Translations under genes and position numbers: made by a program
NCBI GenBank assembly: GCA_023634235.1
Contig: JAMKCF010000153.1
Coordinates: 62,001 to 126,000, forward strand
Origin: Pisaster brevispinus
Taxonomy: Eukaryota > Echinodermata > Asteroidea > Forcipulatida > Asteriidae
Length of the DNA: 64,000 nucleotides
Direction of reading: 5' to 3'
Shown here: one piece after another, positions 24,943 to 35,656 of the stretch
Layout: the number at the start of each line of letters is the position of its first letter
Numbering within the stretch: the stretch's first letter is position 1
The notes under the pieces: generated by a model
What the model was told of the DNA's origin: nothing
Database searches by the model: none
The model's input: only the letters and a program-made list of their open reading frames with translations

Positions 24943-27900
24943 AGAATTTATTTCGGAACGTTTTGTGCCGGCTTTTTCTCACTGGCGATGACGTAGGCAT
25001 GTTACACAGTGGGGTTTCGGGGAGCCCTACTTCCAGGACGCTGGCCTCGCCTACAAAATGGTGACCTTAACCAAACTCACGGAAGAGAGAGCCCTTGAGA
25101 CGGGCTTTCGAATGGTGTACAACTTGTGAAAATCCAGTATTATTCTGAGGGTGATTTGACCGTCCTTACTTTGTCTTTGTTTCTTTGACAGCTCTGTGCA
25201 CAAAAATGCCATTAGGGATGCTTTTGAGGAGCGTTCGGAGTAGCCCCACCTGCTGGTCATTTCCGGTATGAAGCTTGCCCTCCGCGACCCTAACACTTTG
25301 ATTTTCGGAAGCAGGGATATCCAAGGCAGAGTCAGGTACAAATTTTGTCTCTCTAGCATTTCTAGTTCATGAGTTATTTCCAAGCTTAGCACAGAATTTA
25401 TTTCGGACCGTTTTGTGCCGGCTTTTTCTCACTGGCGATGACGTAGGCATGTTACACAGTGGAGTTTCGGGCAGCCCTACTTCCAGGACGCTTGCCTCGC
25501 CTACAAAATGGTGACCTTAACCAAACTCACGGAAGAGAGAGCCCTTGAGACGGGCTTTCGAATGGTGTACAACTTGTGAAAATCCAGTATTATTCTGAGG
25601 GTGATTTGACCGTCCTTACTTTGTCTTTGTTTCTTTGACAGCTCTGTGCACAAAAATGCCATTATGGATGCTTTTGAGGAGCGTTCGGAGTAGCCCCACC
25701 TGCTGGTCATTTCCGGTATGAAGCTTGCCCTCCGCGACCCTAACACTTTGAGTTTCGGAAGCAGGGATATCCAAGGCAGAGTCAGGTACAAATTTTGTCT
25801 CTCTAGCATTTCTAGTTCATGAGTTATTTCCAAGCTTAGCACAGAATTTATTTCGGACCGTTTTGTGCCGGCTTTTTCTCACTGGCGATGACGTAGGCAT
25901 GTTACACAGTGGAGTTTCGGGCAGCCCTACTTCCAGGACGCTGGCCTCGCCTACAAAATGGTGACCTTAACCAAACTCACGGAAGAGAGAGCCCTTGAGA
26001 CGGGCTTTCGAATGGTGTACAACTTGTGAAAATCCAGTATTATTCTGAGGGTGATTTGACCGTCCTTACTTTGTCTTTGTTTCTTTGACAGCTCTGTGCA
26101 CAAAAATGCCATTAAGGATGCTTTTGACGAGCGTTCGGAGTAGCCCCACCTGCTGGTCATTTCCGGTATGAAGCTTGCCCTCCGCGACCCTAACACTTTG
26201 ATTTTCGGAAGCAGGGATATCCAAGGCAGAGTCAGGTACAAATTTTGTCTCTCTAGCATTTCTAGTTCATGAGTTATTTCCAAGCTTAGCACAGAATTTA
26301 TTTCGGACCGTTTTGTGCCGGCTTTTTCTCACTGGCGATGACGTAGGCATGTTACACAGTGGAGTTTCGGGCAGCCCTACTTCCAGGACGCTGGCCTCGC
26401 CTACAAAATGGTGACCTTAACCAAACTCACGGAAGAGAGAGCCCTTGAGACGGGCTTTCGAATGGTGTACAACTTGTGAAAATCCAGTATTATTCTGAGG
26501 GTGATTTGACCGTCCTTACTTTGTCTTTGTTTCTTTGACAGCTCTGTGCACAAAAATGCCATTAGGGATGCTTTTGAGGAGCGTTCGGAGTAGCCCCACC
26601 TGCTGGTCATTTCCGGTATGAAGCTTGCCCTCCGCGACCCTAACACTTTGATTTTCGGAAGCAGGGATATCCAAGGCAGAGTCAGGTACAAATTTTGTCT
26701 CTCTAGCATTTCTAGTTCATGAGTTATTTCCAAGCTTAGCACAGAATTTATTTCGGACCGTTTTGTGCCGGCTTTTTCTCACTGGCGATGACGTAGGCAT
26801 GTTACACAGTGGAGTTTCGGGCAGCCCTACTTCCAGGACGCTGGCCTCGCCTACAAAATGGTGACCTTAACCAAACTCACGGAAGAGAGAGCCCTTGAGA
26901 CGGGCTTTCGAATGGTGTACAACTTGTGAAAATCCAGTATTATTCTGAGGGTGATTTGACCGTCCTTACTTTGTCTTTGTTTCTTTGACAGCTCTGTGCA
27001 CAAAAATGCCATTAGTGATGCTTTTGAGGAGCGTTCGGAGTAGCCCCACCTGCTGGTCATTTCCGGTATGAAGCTTGCCCTCCGCGACCCTAACACTTTG
27101 ATTTTCGGAACAGGGATATCCAAGGCAGAGTCAGGTACAAATTTTGTCTCTCTAGCATTTCTAGTTCATGAGTTATTTCCAAGCTTAGCACAGAATTTAT
27201 TTCGGACCGTTTTGTGCCGGCTTTTTCTCACTGGCGATGACGTAGGCATGTTACACAGTGGAGTTTCGGGCAGCCCTACTTCCAGGACGCTGGCCTCGCC
27301 TACAAAATGGTGACCTTAACCAAACTCACGGAAGAGAGAGCCCTTGAGACGGGCTTTCGAATGGTGTACAACTTGTGAAAATCCAGTATTATTCTGAGGG
27401 TGATTTGACCGTCCTTACTTTGTCTTTGTTTCTTTGACAGCTCTGTGCACAAAAATGCCATTAGGGATGCTTTTGAGGAGCGTTCGGAGTAGCCCCACCT
27501 GCTGGTCATTTCCGGTATGAAGCTTGCCCTCCGCGACCCTAACACTTTGATTTTCGGAAGCAGGGATATCCAAGGCAGAGTCAGGTACAAATTTTGTCTC
27601 TCTAGCATTTCTAGTTCATGAGTTATTTCCAAGCTTAGCACAGAATTTATTTCGGACCGTTTTGTGCCGGCTTTTTCTCACTGGCGATGACGTAGGCATG
27701 TTACACAGTGGAGTTTCGGGCAGCCCTACTTCCAGGACGCTGGCCTCGCCTACAAAATGGTGACCTTAACCAAACTCACGGAAGAGAGAGCCCTTGAGAC
27801 GGGCTTTCGAATGGTGTACAACTTGTGAAAATCCAGTATTATTCTGAGGGTGATTTGACCGTCCTTACTTTGTCTTTGTTTCTTTGACAGCTCTGTGCAC

Positions 27901-28649
27901 AAAAATGCCATTAGGGATGCTTTTGAGGAGCGTTCGGAGAAGCCCCACCTGCTGGTCATTTCCGGTATGAAGCTTGCCCTCCGCGACCCTAACACTTTGA
28001 TTTTCGGAAGCAGGGATATCCAAGGCAGAGTCAGGTACAAATTTTGTCTCTCTAGCATTTCTAGTTCATGAGTTATTTCCAAGCTTAGCACAGAATTTAT
28101 TTCGGACCGTTTTGTGCCGGCTTTTTCTCACTGGCGATGACGTACGCATGTTACACAGTGGAGTTTCGGGCAGCCCTACTTCCAGGACGCTGGCCTCGCC
28201 TACAAAATGGTGACCTTAACCAAACTCACGGAAGAGAGAGCCCTTGAGACGGGCTTTCGAATGGTGTTCAACTTGTGAAAATCCAGTATTATTCTGAGGG
28301 TGATTTGACCGTCCTTACTTTGTCTTTGTTTCTTTGACAGCTCTGTGCACAAAAATGCCATTAAGGATGCTTTTGACGAGCGTTCGGAGTAGCCCCACCT
28401 GCTGGTCATTTCCGGTATGAAGCTTGCCCTCCGCGACCCTAACACTTTGATTTTCGGAAGCAGGGATATCCAAGGCAGAGTCAGGTACAAATTTTGTCTC
28501 TCTAGCATTTCTAGTTCATGAGTTATTTCCAAGCTTAGCACAGAATTTATTTCGGACCGTTTTGTGCCGGCTTTTTCTCACTGGCGATGACGTAGGCATG
28601 TTACACAGTGGAGTTTCGGGCAGCCCTACTTCCAGGACGCTGGCCTCGC

Positions 28650-31600
28650 CTACAAAATGGTGACCTTAACCAAACTCACGGAAGAGAGAGCCCTTGAGAC
28701 GGGCTTTCGAATGGTGTACAACTTGTGAAAATCCAGTATTATTCTGAGGGTGATTTGACCGTCCTTACTTTGTCTTTGTTTCTTTGACAGCTCTGTGCAC
28801 AAAAATGCCATTAGGGATGCTTTTGAGGAGCGTTCGGAGTAGCCCCACCTGCTGGTCATTTCCGGTATGAAGCTTGCCCTCCGCGACCCTAACACTTTGA
28901 GTTTCGGAAGCAGGGATATCCAAGGCAGAGTCAGGTACAAATTTTGTCTCTCTAGCATTTCTAGTTCATGAGTTATTTCCAAGCTTAGCACAGAATTTAT
29001 TTCGGACCGTTTTGTGCCGGCTTTTTCTCACTGGCGATGACGTAGGCATGTTACACAGTGGAGTTTCGGGCAGCCCTACTTCCAGGACGCTGGCCTCGCC
29101 TACAAAATGGTGACCTTAACCAAACTCACGGAAGAGAGAGCCCTTGAGACGGGCTTTCGAATGGTGTACAACTTGTGAAAATCCAGTATTATTCTGAGGG
29201 TGATTTGACCGTCCTTACTTTGTCTTTGTTTCTTTGACAGCTCTGTGCACAAAAATGCCATTAGGGATGCTTTTGAGGAGCGTTCGGAGTAGCCCCACCT
29301 GCTGGTCATTTCCGGTATGAAGCTTGCCCTCCGCGACCCTAACACTTTGATTTTCGGAAGCAGGGATATCCAAGGCAGAGTCAGGTACAAATTTTGTCTC
29401 TCTAGCATTTCTAGTTCATGAGTTATTTCCAAGCTTAGCACAGAATTTATTTCGGACCGTTTTGTGCCGGCTTTTTCTCACTGGCGATGACGTAGGCATG
29501 CTACACAGTGGAGTTTCGGGCAGCCCTACTTCCAGGACGCTGGCCTCGCCTACAAAATGGTGACCTTAACCAAACTCACGGAAGAGAGAGCCCTTGAGAC
29601 GGGCTTTCGAATGGTGTACAACTTGTGAAAATCCAGTATTATTCTGAGAGTGATTTGACCGTCCTTACTTTGTCTTTGTTTCTTTGACAGCTCTGTGCAC
29701 AAAAATGCCATTAGGGATGCTTTTGAGGAGCGTTCGGAGTAGCCCCACCTGCTGGTCATTTCCGGTATGAAGCTTGCCCTCCGCGACCCTAACACTTTGA
29801 TTTTCGGAAGCAGGGATATCCAAGGCAGAGTCAGGTACAAATTTTGTCTCTCTAGCATTTCTAGTTCATGAGTTATTTCCAAGCTTAGCACAGAATTTAT
29901 TTCGGACCGTTTTGTGCCGGCTTTTTCTCACTGGCGATGACGTAGGCATGTTACACAGTGGAGTTTCGGGCAGCCCTACTTCCAGGACGCTGGCCTCGCC
30001 TACAAAATGGTGACCTTAACCAAACTCACGGAAGAGAGAGCCCTTGAGACGGGCTTTCGAATGGTGTACAACTTGTGAAAATCCAGTATTATTCTGAGGG
30101 TGATTTGACCGTCCTTACTTTGTCTTTGTTTCTTTGACAGCTCTGTGCACAAAAATGCCATTAGGGATGCTTTTGAGGAGCGTTCGGAGTAGCCCCACCT
30201 GCTGGTCATTTCCGGTATGAAGCTTGCCCTCCGCGACCCTAACACTTTGAGTTTCGGAAGCAGGGATATCCAAGGCAGAGTCAGGTACAAATTTTGTCTC
30301 TCTAGCATTTCTAGTTCATGAGTTATTTCCAAGCTTAGCACAGAATTTATTTCGGACCGTTTTGTGCCGGCTTTTTCTCACTGGCGATGACGTAGGCATG
30401 TTACACAGTGGAGTTTCGGGCAGCCCTACTTCCAGGACGCTGGCCTCGCCTACAAAATGGTGACCTTAACCAAACTCACGGAAGAGAGAGCCCTTGAGAC
30501 GGGCTTTCGAATGGTGTACAACTTGTGAAAATCCAGTATTATTCTGAGGGTGATTTGACCGTCCTTACTTTGTCTTTGTTTCTTTGACAGCTCTGTGCAC
30601 AAAAATGCCATTAGGGATGCTTTTGAGGAGCGTTCGGAGTAGCCCCACCTGCTGGTCATTTCCGGTATGAAGCTTGCCCTCCGCGACCCTAACACTTTGA
30701 TTTTCGGAAGCAGGGATATCCAAGGCAGAGTCAGGTACAAATTTTGTCTCTCTAGCATTTCTAGTTCATGAGTTATTTCCAAGCTTAGCACAGAATTTAT
30801 TTCGGACCGTTTTGTGCCGGCTTTTTCTCACTGGCGATGACGTAGGCATGCTACACAGTGGAGTTTCGGGCAGCCCTACTTCCAGGACGCTGGCCTCGCC
30901 TACAAAATGGTGACCTTAACCAAACTCACGGAAGAGAGAGCCCTTGAGACGGGCTTTCGAATGGTGTACAACTTGTGAAAATCCAGTATTATTCTGAGAG
31001 TGATTTGACCGTCCTTACTTTGTCTTTGTTTCTTTGACAGCTCTGTGCACAAAAATGCCATTAGGGATGCTTTTGAGGAGCGTTCGGAGTAGCCCCACCT
31101 GCTGGTCATTTCCGGTATGAAGCTTGCCCTCCGCGACCCTAACACTTTGATTTTCGGAAGCAGGGATATCCAAGGCAGAGTCAGGTACAAATTTTGTCTC
31201 TCTAGCATTTCTAGTTCATGAGTTATTTCCAAGCTTAGCACAGAATTTATTTCGGACCGTTTTGTGCCGGCTTTTTCTCACTGGCGATGACGTAGGCATG
31301 TTACACAGTGGAGTTTCGGGCAGCCCTACTTCCAGGACGCTGGCCTCGCCTACAAAATGGTGACCTTAACCAAACTCACGGAAGAGAGAGCCCTTGAGAC
31401 GGGCTTTCGAATGGTGTACAACTTGTGAAAATCCAGTATTATTCTGAGGGTGATTTGACCGTCCTTACTTTGTCTTTGTTTCTTTGACAGCTCTGTGCAC
31501 AAAAATGCCATTAGGGATGCTTTTGAGGAGCGTTCGGAGTAGCCCCACCTGCTGGTCATTTCCGGTATGAAGCTTGCCCTCCGCGACCCTAACACTTTGA

Positions 31601-33491
31601 GTTTCGGAAGCAGGGATATCCAAGGCAGAGTCAGGTACAAATTTTGTCTCTCTAGCATTTCTAGTTCATGAGTTATTTCCAAGCTTAGCACAGAATTTAT
31701 TTCGGACCGTTTTGTGCCGGCTTTTTCTCACTGGCGATGACGTAGGCATGTTACACAGTGGAGTTTCGGGCAGCCCTACTTCCAGGACGCTGGCCTCGCC
31801 TACAAAATGGTGACCTTAACCAAACTCACGGAAGAGAGAGCCCTTGAGACGGGCTTTCGAATGGTGTACAACTTGTGAAAATCCAGTATTATTCTGAGGG
31901 TGATTTGACCGTCCTTACTTTGTCTTTGTTTCTTTGACAGCTCTGTGCACAAAAATGCCATTAGGGATGCTTTTGAGGAGCGTTCGGAGTAGCCCCACCT
32001 GCTGGTCATTTCCGGTATGAAGCTTGCCCTCCGCGACCCTAACACTTTGATTTTCGGAAGCAGGGATATCCAAGGCAGAGTCAGGTACAAATTTTGTCTC
32101 TCTAGCATTTCTAGTTCATGAGTTATTTCCAAGCTTAGCACAGAATTTATTTCGGACCGTTTTGTGCCGGCTTTTTCTCACTGGCGATGACGTAGGCATG
32201 CTACACAGTGGAGTTTCGGGCAGCCCTACTTCCAGGACGCTGGCCTCGCCTACAAAATGGTGACCTTAACCAAACTCACGGAAGAGAGAGCCCTTGAGAC
32301 GGGCTTTCGAATGGTGTACAACTTGTGAAAATCCAGTATTATTCTGAGAGTGATTTGACCGTCCTTACTTTGTCTTTGTTTCTTTGACAGCTCTGTGCAC
32401 AAAAATGCCATTAGGGATGCTTTTGAGGAGCGTTCGGAGTAGCCCCACCTGCTGGTCATTTCCGGTATGAAGCTTGCCCTCCGCGACCCTAACACTTTGA
32501 TTTTCGGAAGCAGGGATATCCAAGGCAGAGTCAGGTACAAATTTTGTCTCTCTAGCATTTCTAGTTCATGAGTTATTTCCAAGCTTAGCACAGAATTTAT
32601 TTCGGACCGTTTTGTGCCGGCTTTTTCTCACTGGCGATGACGTAGGCATGCTACACAGTGGAGTTTCGGGCAGCCCTACTTCCAGGACGCTGGCCTCGCC
32701 TACAAAATGGTGACCTTAACCAAACTCACGGAAGAGAGAGCCCTTGAGACGGGCTTTCGAATGGTGTACAACTTGTGAAAATCCAGTATTATTCTGAGAG
32801 TGATTTGACCGTCCTTACTTTGTCTTTGTTTCTTTGACAGCTCTGTGCACAAAAATGCCATTAGGGATGCTTTTGAGGAGCGTTCGGAGTAGCCCCACCT
32901 GCTGGTCATTTCCGGTATGAAGCTTGCCCTCCGCGACCCTAACACTTTGATTTTCGGAAGCAGGGATATCCAAGGCAGAGTCAGGTACAAATTTTGTCTC
33001 TCTAGCATTTCTAGTTCATGAGTTATTTCCAAGCTTAGCACAGAATTTATTTCGGACCGTTTTGTGCCGGCTTTTTCTCACTGGCGATGACGTAGGCATG
33101 TTACACAGTGGAGTTTCGGGCAGCCCTACTTCCAGGACGCTGGCCTCGCCTACAAAATGGTGACCTTAACCAAACTCACGGAAGAGAGAGCCCTTGAGAC
33201 GGGCTTTCGAATGGTGTACAACTTGTGAAAATCCAGTATTATTCTGAGGGTGATTTGACCGTCCTTACTTTGTCTTTGTTTCTTTGACAGCCATGTGCAC
33301 AAAAATGCCATTAGGGATGCTTTTGAGGAGCGTTCGGAGTAGCCCCACCTGCTGGTCATTTCCGGTATGAAGCTTGCCCTCCGCGACCCTAACACTTTGA
33401 GTTTCGGAAGCAGGGATATCCAAGGCAGAGTCAGGTACAAATTTTGTCTCTCTAGCATTTCTAGTTCATGAGTTATTTCCAAGCTTAGCAC
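28650..33491 (+). repeat. Trimeric (1350-bp) higher-order segment at the right end of the array
   Basis: The variant TTGAGTTTCGG marks units at about 28900, 30250, 31600 and 33400. A linked pair, CATGCTACAC with CTGAGAGTG, marks units at about 29501/29646, 30851/30996, 32201/32346 and 32651/32796. The unit order is L-plain-C three times, then an extra C unit and a final L unit. A three-unit block was therefore copied twice in tandem, and one C unit was then duplicated. This points to recent unequal exchange near the right boundary. Confidence 0.85.
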
Positions 33492-33639
33492 AGAATTTAT
33501 TTCGGACCGTTTTGTGCCGGCTTTTTCTCACTGGCGATGACGTAGGCATGTTACACAGCTCTGTTGTTTTAAATCATTCTTCGGATTGACATTTCCTGCC
33601 TTTGCTGTTGCTCGGCCCCGGCGCATGGGCTAATTTGCC

Positions 33640-33815
33640 GTTGGTCGTAGACATATTTTGGGGCCGCTCGCCTCGCTTAAGAAATCGTCAGAGACACGGA
33701 TGTACAACGAGGTGAGAGCCCTCAATTGTGGCTTTCCAGTGGTGGAAAATTTGTGCAAATCCGATGTTGTGATGTGTGTGATTTTACCCTGCTTGTAGGT
33801 CAGCTGTTTGCAATT
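33640..33815 (+). repeat. Degenerate single relic of the 450-bp unit outside the array
   Basis: Just outside the array, about 150 bases align with the unit from CTCGCCTCGC onward. Shared stretches include GAGAGCCCT, GGCTTTC, TGGTG, TTGTG and AAATCC, in the same order and orientation. It is far more diverged than any copy inside the array and loses similarity around the place where the exon-like block should start. The minus-strand frame is also open here, with partial residue similarity to the in-array frame. It may be an old edge copy or part of the ancestral single-copy sequence. Confidence 0.65.
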
Positions 33816-34187
33816 GTTTTTATACCCTAGAACCCCCTCCCCCTCTCCCCAAGAAAATCTGCTTTCATTAAAACCGACTCGCTGCCAGAATTCTTCAGGC
33901 ATTCCTCCACTTTTGTAAAGCCAAATAGGACCACCTTTAAGTGTTTTTTTCTTCAAATATTTCCAAAAGATGAAACACACAACCCCCAGGTTGTGATAGA
34001 TTCTTACCATTACACATTCTATTAATTGCACGACCCCAAGAAGCTATGAATTAAAAAGATTCTGTGGGTATACAAATTATTATAATTAGCTTGGCGCATG
34101 GATTTTGGCTTTTTTAGTGTGGTGCGCCCTTAAATTTTACTCTGCCGCCCGCCCTCTTCCGGCTAGACTGTGGACCAGTCTACTATC
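33816..34187. other. Spacer without recognised gene
   Basis: No gene is recognised here. A minus-strand frame of 133 codons covers 33630-34031, but part of it overlaps the satellite relic and the rest resembles nothing I know. A short segment at about 33611 (GCTCGGCCCCGGCG) resembles the terminus of the MITE that follows and may be a remnant of another copy. Confidence 0.5.
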
Positions 34188-34565
34188 TTCGCTCGGCCCC
34201 AGCGGCGCTGGGATGGGCAAACGTATCAAGTACGCTCATTGGTTAATGCTCAGTCCCATCATGCATCACACTCACACTGCAAGCACTGCACGCATGACGT
34301 ACTTCTTGAACAAGAATCTGTGCAAGCTGATTAGCCCATCCCAGCGGTCCTGGATAGGCCGCTGGGGCCGAGCGAACCTATCCAGGACCGCTGGGATGGG
34401 CTAATCAGCTAGCACGATTCTTGTTCAGGAAGTACGTCATGCGTGCAGTGCTTGCAGTGTGAGTGTGATGCATGATGGGACTGAGCATTAACTAATGAGC
34501 GTGCTTAATACGTTTGCCCATCCCAGCGCCTTTAGTTTTAAGGCAAGGCGCTGGGGACGAGCGAA
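34188..34565. mobile_element. Palindromic MITE with 9-bp target duplication (Mutator-like candidate)
   Basis: Termini are TTCGCTCGGCCCCAGCG at the left and the reverse complement of TTCGCTCGTCCCCAGCG at the right. They are flanked by the direct repeat TCTACTATC at 34179-34187 and 34566-34574. The element folds into a long hairpin whose arms of about 160 bp differ at few positions. The left half, 34188-34376 (189 bp), is itself bounded by perfect 17-bp inverted termini, and the right half (34377-34565) is also 189 bp and inverted. It encodes nothing recognisable. A 9-bp duplication with long inverted termini fits Mutator-like elements, but the family assignment is inference. Confidence 0.8.
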
Positions 34566-34574
34566 TCTACTATC

Positions 34575-35037
34575 TCGGCAAACTCGTTCCCAGGGTGTGT
34601 CGAGCAGTACCAGGTTGACCGCTCTCTTATTATTGTGAACATGGTTGGAAATAAAGTAAACCATGGGCACGAGGTTGACTGTCTCGGCTATGAAACCCCA
34701 CTGTCACGATTGTTTACCCGTTACATAAGTTACGACCAGGCGCTATACGATCTTTGGTTACGACGCGTACACACAGCGTCATAGACTGACATTTTTACGG
34801 CGACAACAGCGACACTTTATATGTGTTGACATGGTATGTACATATTGTTTTTTTTCGTACGCCAAATTCTGTTCATTGCCTCACATTGCCACTTAGCTTT
34901 TGTTGGGTTTCTGGGCACATTCCAGTCTAAAGATCCCATATTGTTCTTATTGTTTAGTTGCTGAGAGTGAGGCTATCATGGCTATGACTATCAAGTATCA
35001 TGCTGCAGTCAGCTGATCATTTGACTGTGAAGAAGCA
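34575..35037. other. Spacer between transposable elements
   Basis: I see no gene, RNA or strong repeat in this stretch. It separates the palindromic MITE from the fold-back element. The sequence AGTAAC at its right end belongs to the target duplication of the next element. Confidence 0.5.
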
Positions 35038-35080
35038 GTAACATATGGTGGCCCTAAAGGGACATCGCATATCGCAAACG

Positions 35081-35290
35081 TGTGCGCATACGTATGCGAT
35101 GTTGCGAAATAAATCGCGAATATGTGCGCACACGTATGCAATGTCGTGAAACAATTCGCGAATATGTGCGCACACGTATGCGATGTCACGAAAATTATCG
35201 CGAATATGTGCGCACACGTATGCAATGTCGCGAAACAGTTCGCGAATATGTGCGCATACGTATGCGGCTTTATTTGCAATGTCGTGAATT
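35081..35290. repeat. 42-bp tandem repeats, left arm of fold-back element
   Basis: TGTGCGCA starts recur at 35081, 35123, 35165, 35207 and 35249, exactly 42 bp apart. Each unit contains a near-palindrome such as GCATACGTATGC and a CG-rich motif TTCGCGAATATG. Because 42 is a multiple of three, several frames stay open across it, which explains the repetitive open frames here. These are not taken as genes. Confidence 0.9.
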
Positions 35291-35656
35291 TTATTGCATA
35301 CCTTGTCGCATACCATTCAATAAAATTCCTAATGAACTGGGGAGTTGGAGCAGCTACATGTAGTCTGGAATCGAGACGTACAAGTAGATATAAATAGGGT
35401 CTGACTAATTTACCTTCGAGCGCACGCTGTTCCTCACGCTTTCCTAATAAGTGAATAACTATTATACTAACCATTGTACTGGTGACTGTTTTTAGTGAGA
35501 ATAGTCCGACGATTGTTCGCATGGACCTTTTGTTTTGTGATATGATGCTGTACCATCACTGTGCGGCTGGCCGGCTAGACATGGCCACACTAAAATGTAC
35601 CTGCCTGGTACCCAAGCTCCTGCCTTGAAGTATCTTTGGTATACAAAATGGGACCA

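Larger units (their letters stand above)
1..33558 (+). repeat. 450-bp satellite array, about 74.5 head-to-tail copies
   Basis: The same 450-bp sequence recurs in one orientation from the first base to 33558, where it stops abruptly within a unit after GTTACACAG. The register is kept by exact 450-bp spacing. Only a few single-base indels are seen: losses near 3715, 4161, 11951 and 27110 and a gain near 13270. Copies left of about 4.2 kb differ at many positions, while most later copies differ from the consensus by nought to three bases. The array is already under way at base 1, so its left end lies outside the window. One minus-strand frame is open for about 113-126 codons in nearly every copy, but its first residue is a GTG and the frame closes at a TAG in every unit, so I do not call it a gene. 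Function unknown. A satellite or tandemly amplified gene fragment fits best. Confidence 0.98.

Noticed and set aside
302..33491. About 70 minus-strand frames of 113 codons, one per satellite unit
   Set aside because: They are copies of one frame kept by homogenisation, begin at a GTG rather than ATG, have no recognisable domain, and lack gene context. Reported as a property of the satellite instead.
1..33558. CENP-B box or CRISPR-like organisation in the array
   Set aside because: No 17-bp CENP-B-type match was found by eye in the unit, and there are no variable spacers between short repeats. The repeat is a continuous 450-bp satellite.
33630..34031. 133-codon minus-strand frame
   Set aside because: Part of it is the satellite relic and the rest has no family resemblance, so a gene is not supported.
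34998..35522. 174-codon minus-strand frame with repeated HTCAHIFA-type residues, and similar frames at 38849-39230
   Set aside because: They are produced by the 42-bp (14-codon) tandem repeats in the fold-back arms. The same repeats are open in several frames on both strands.
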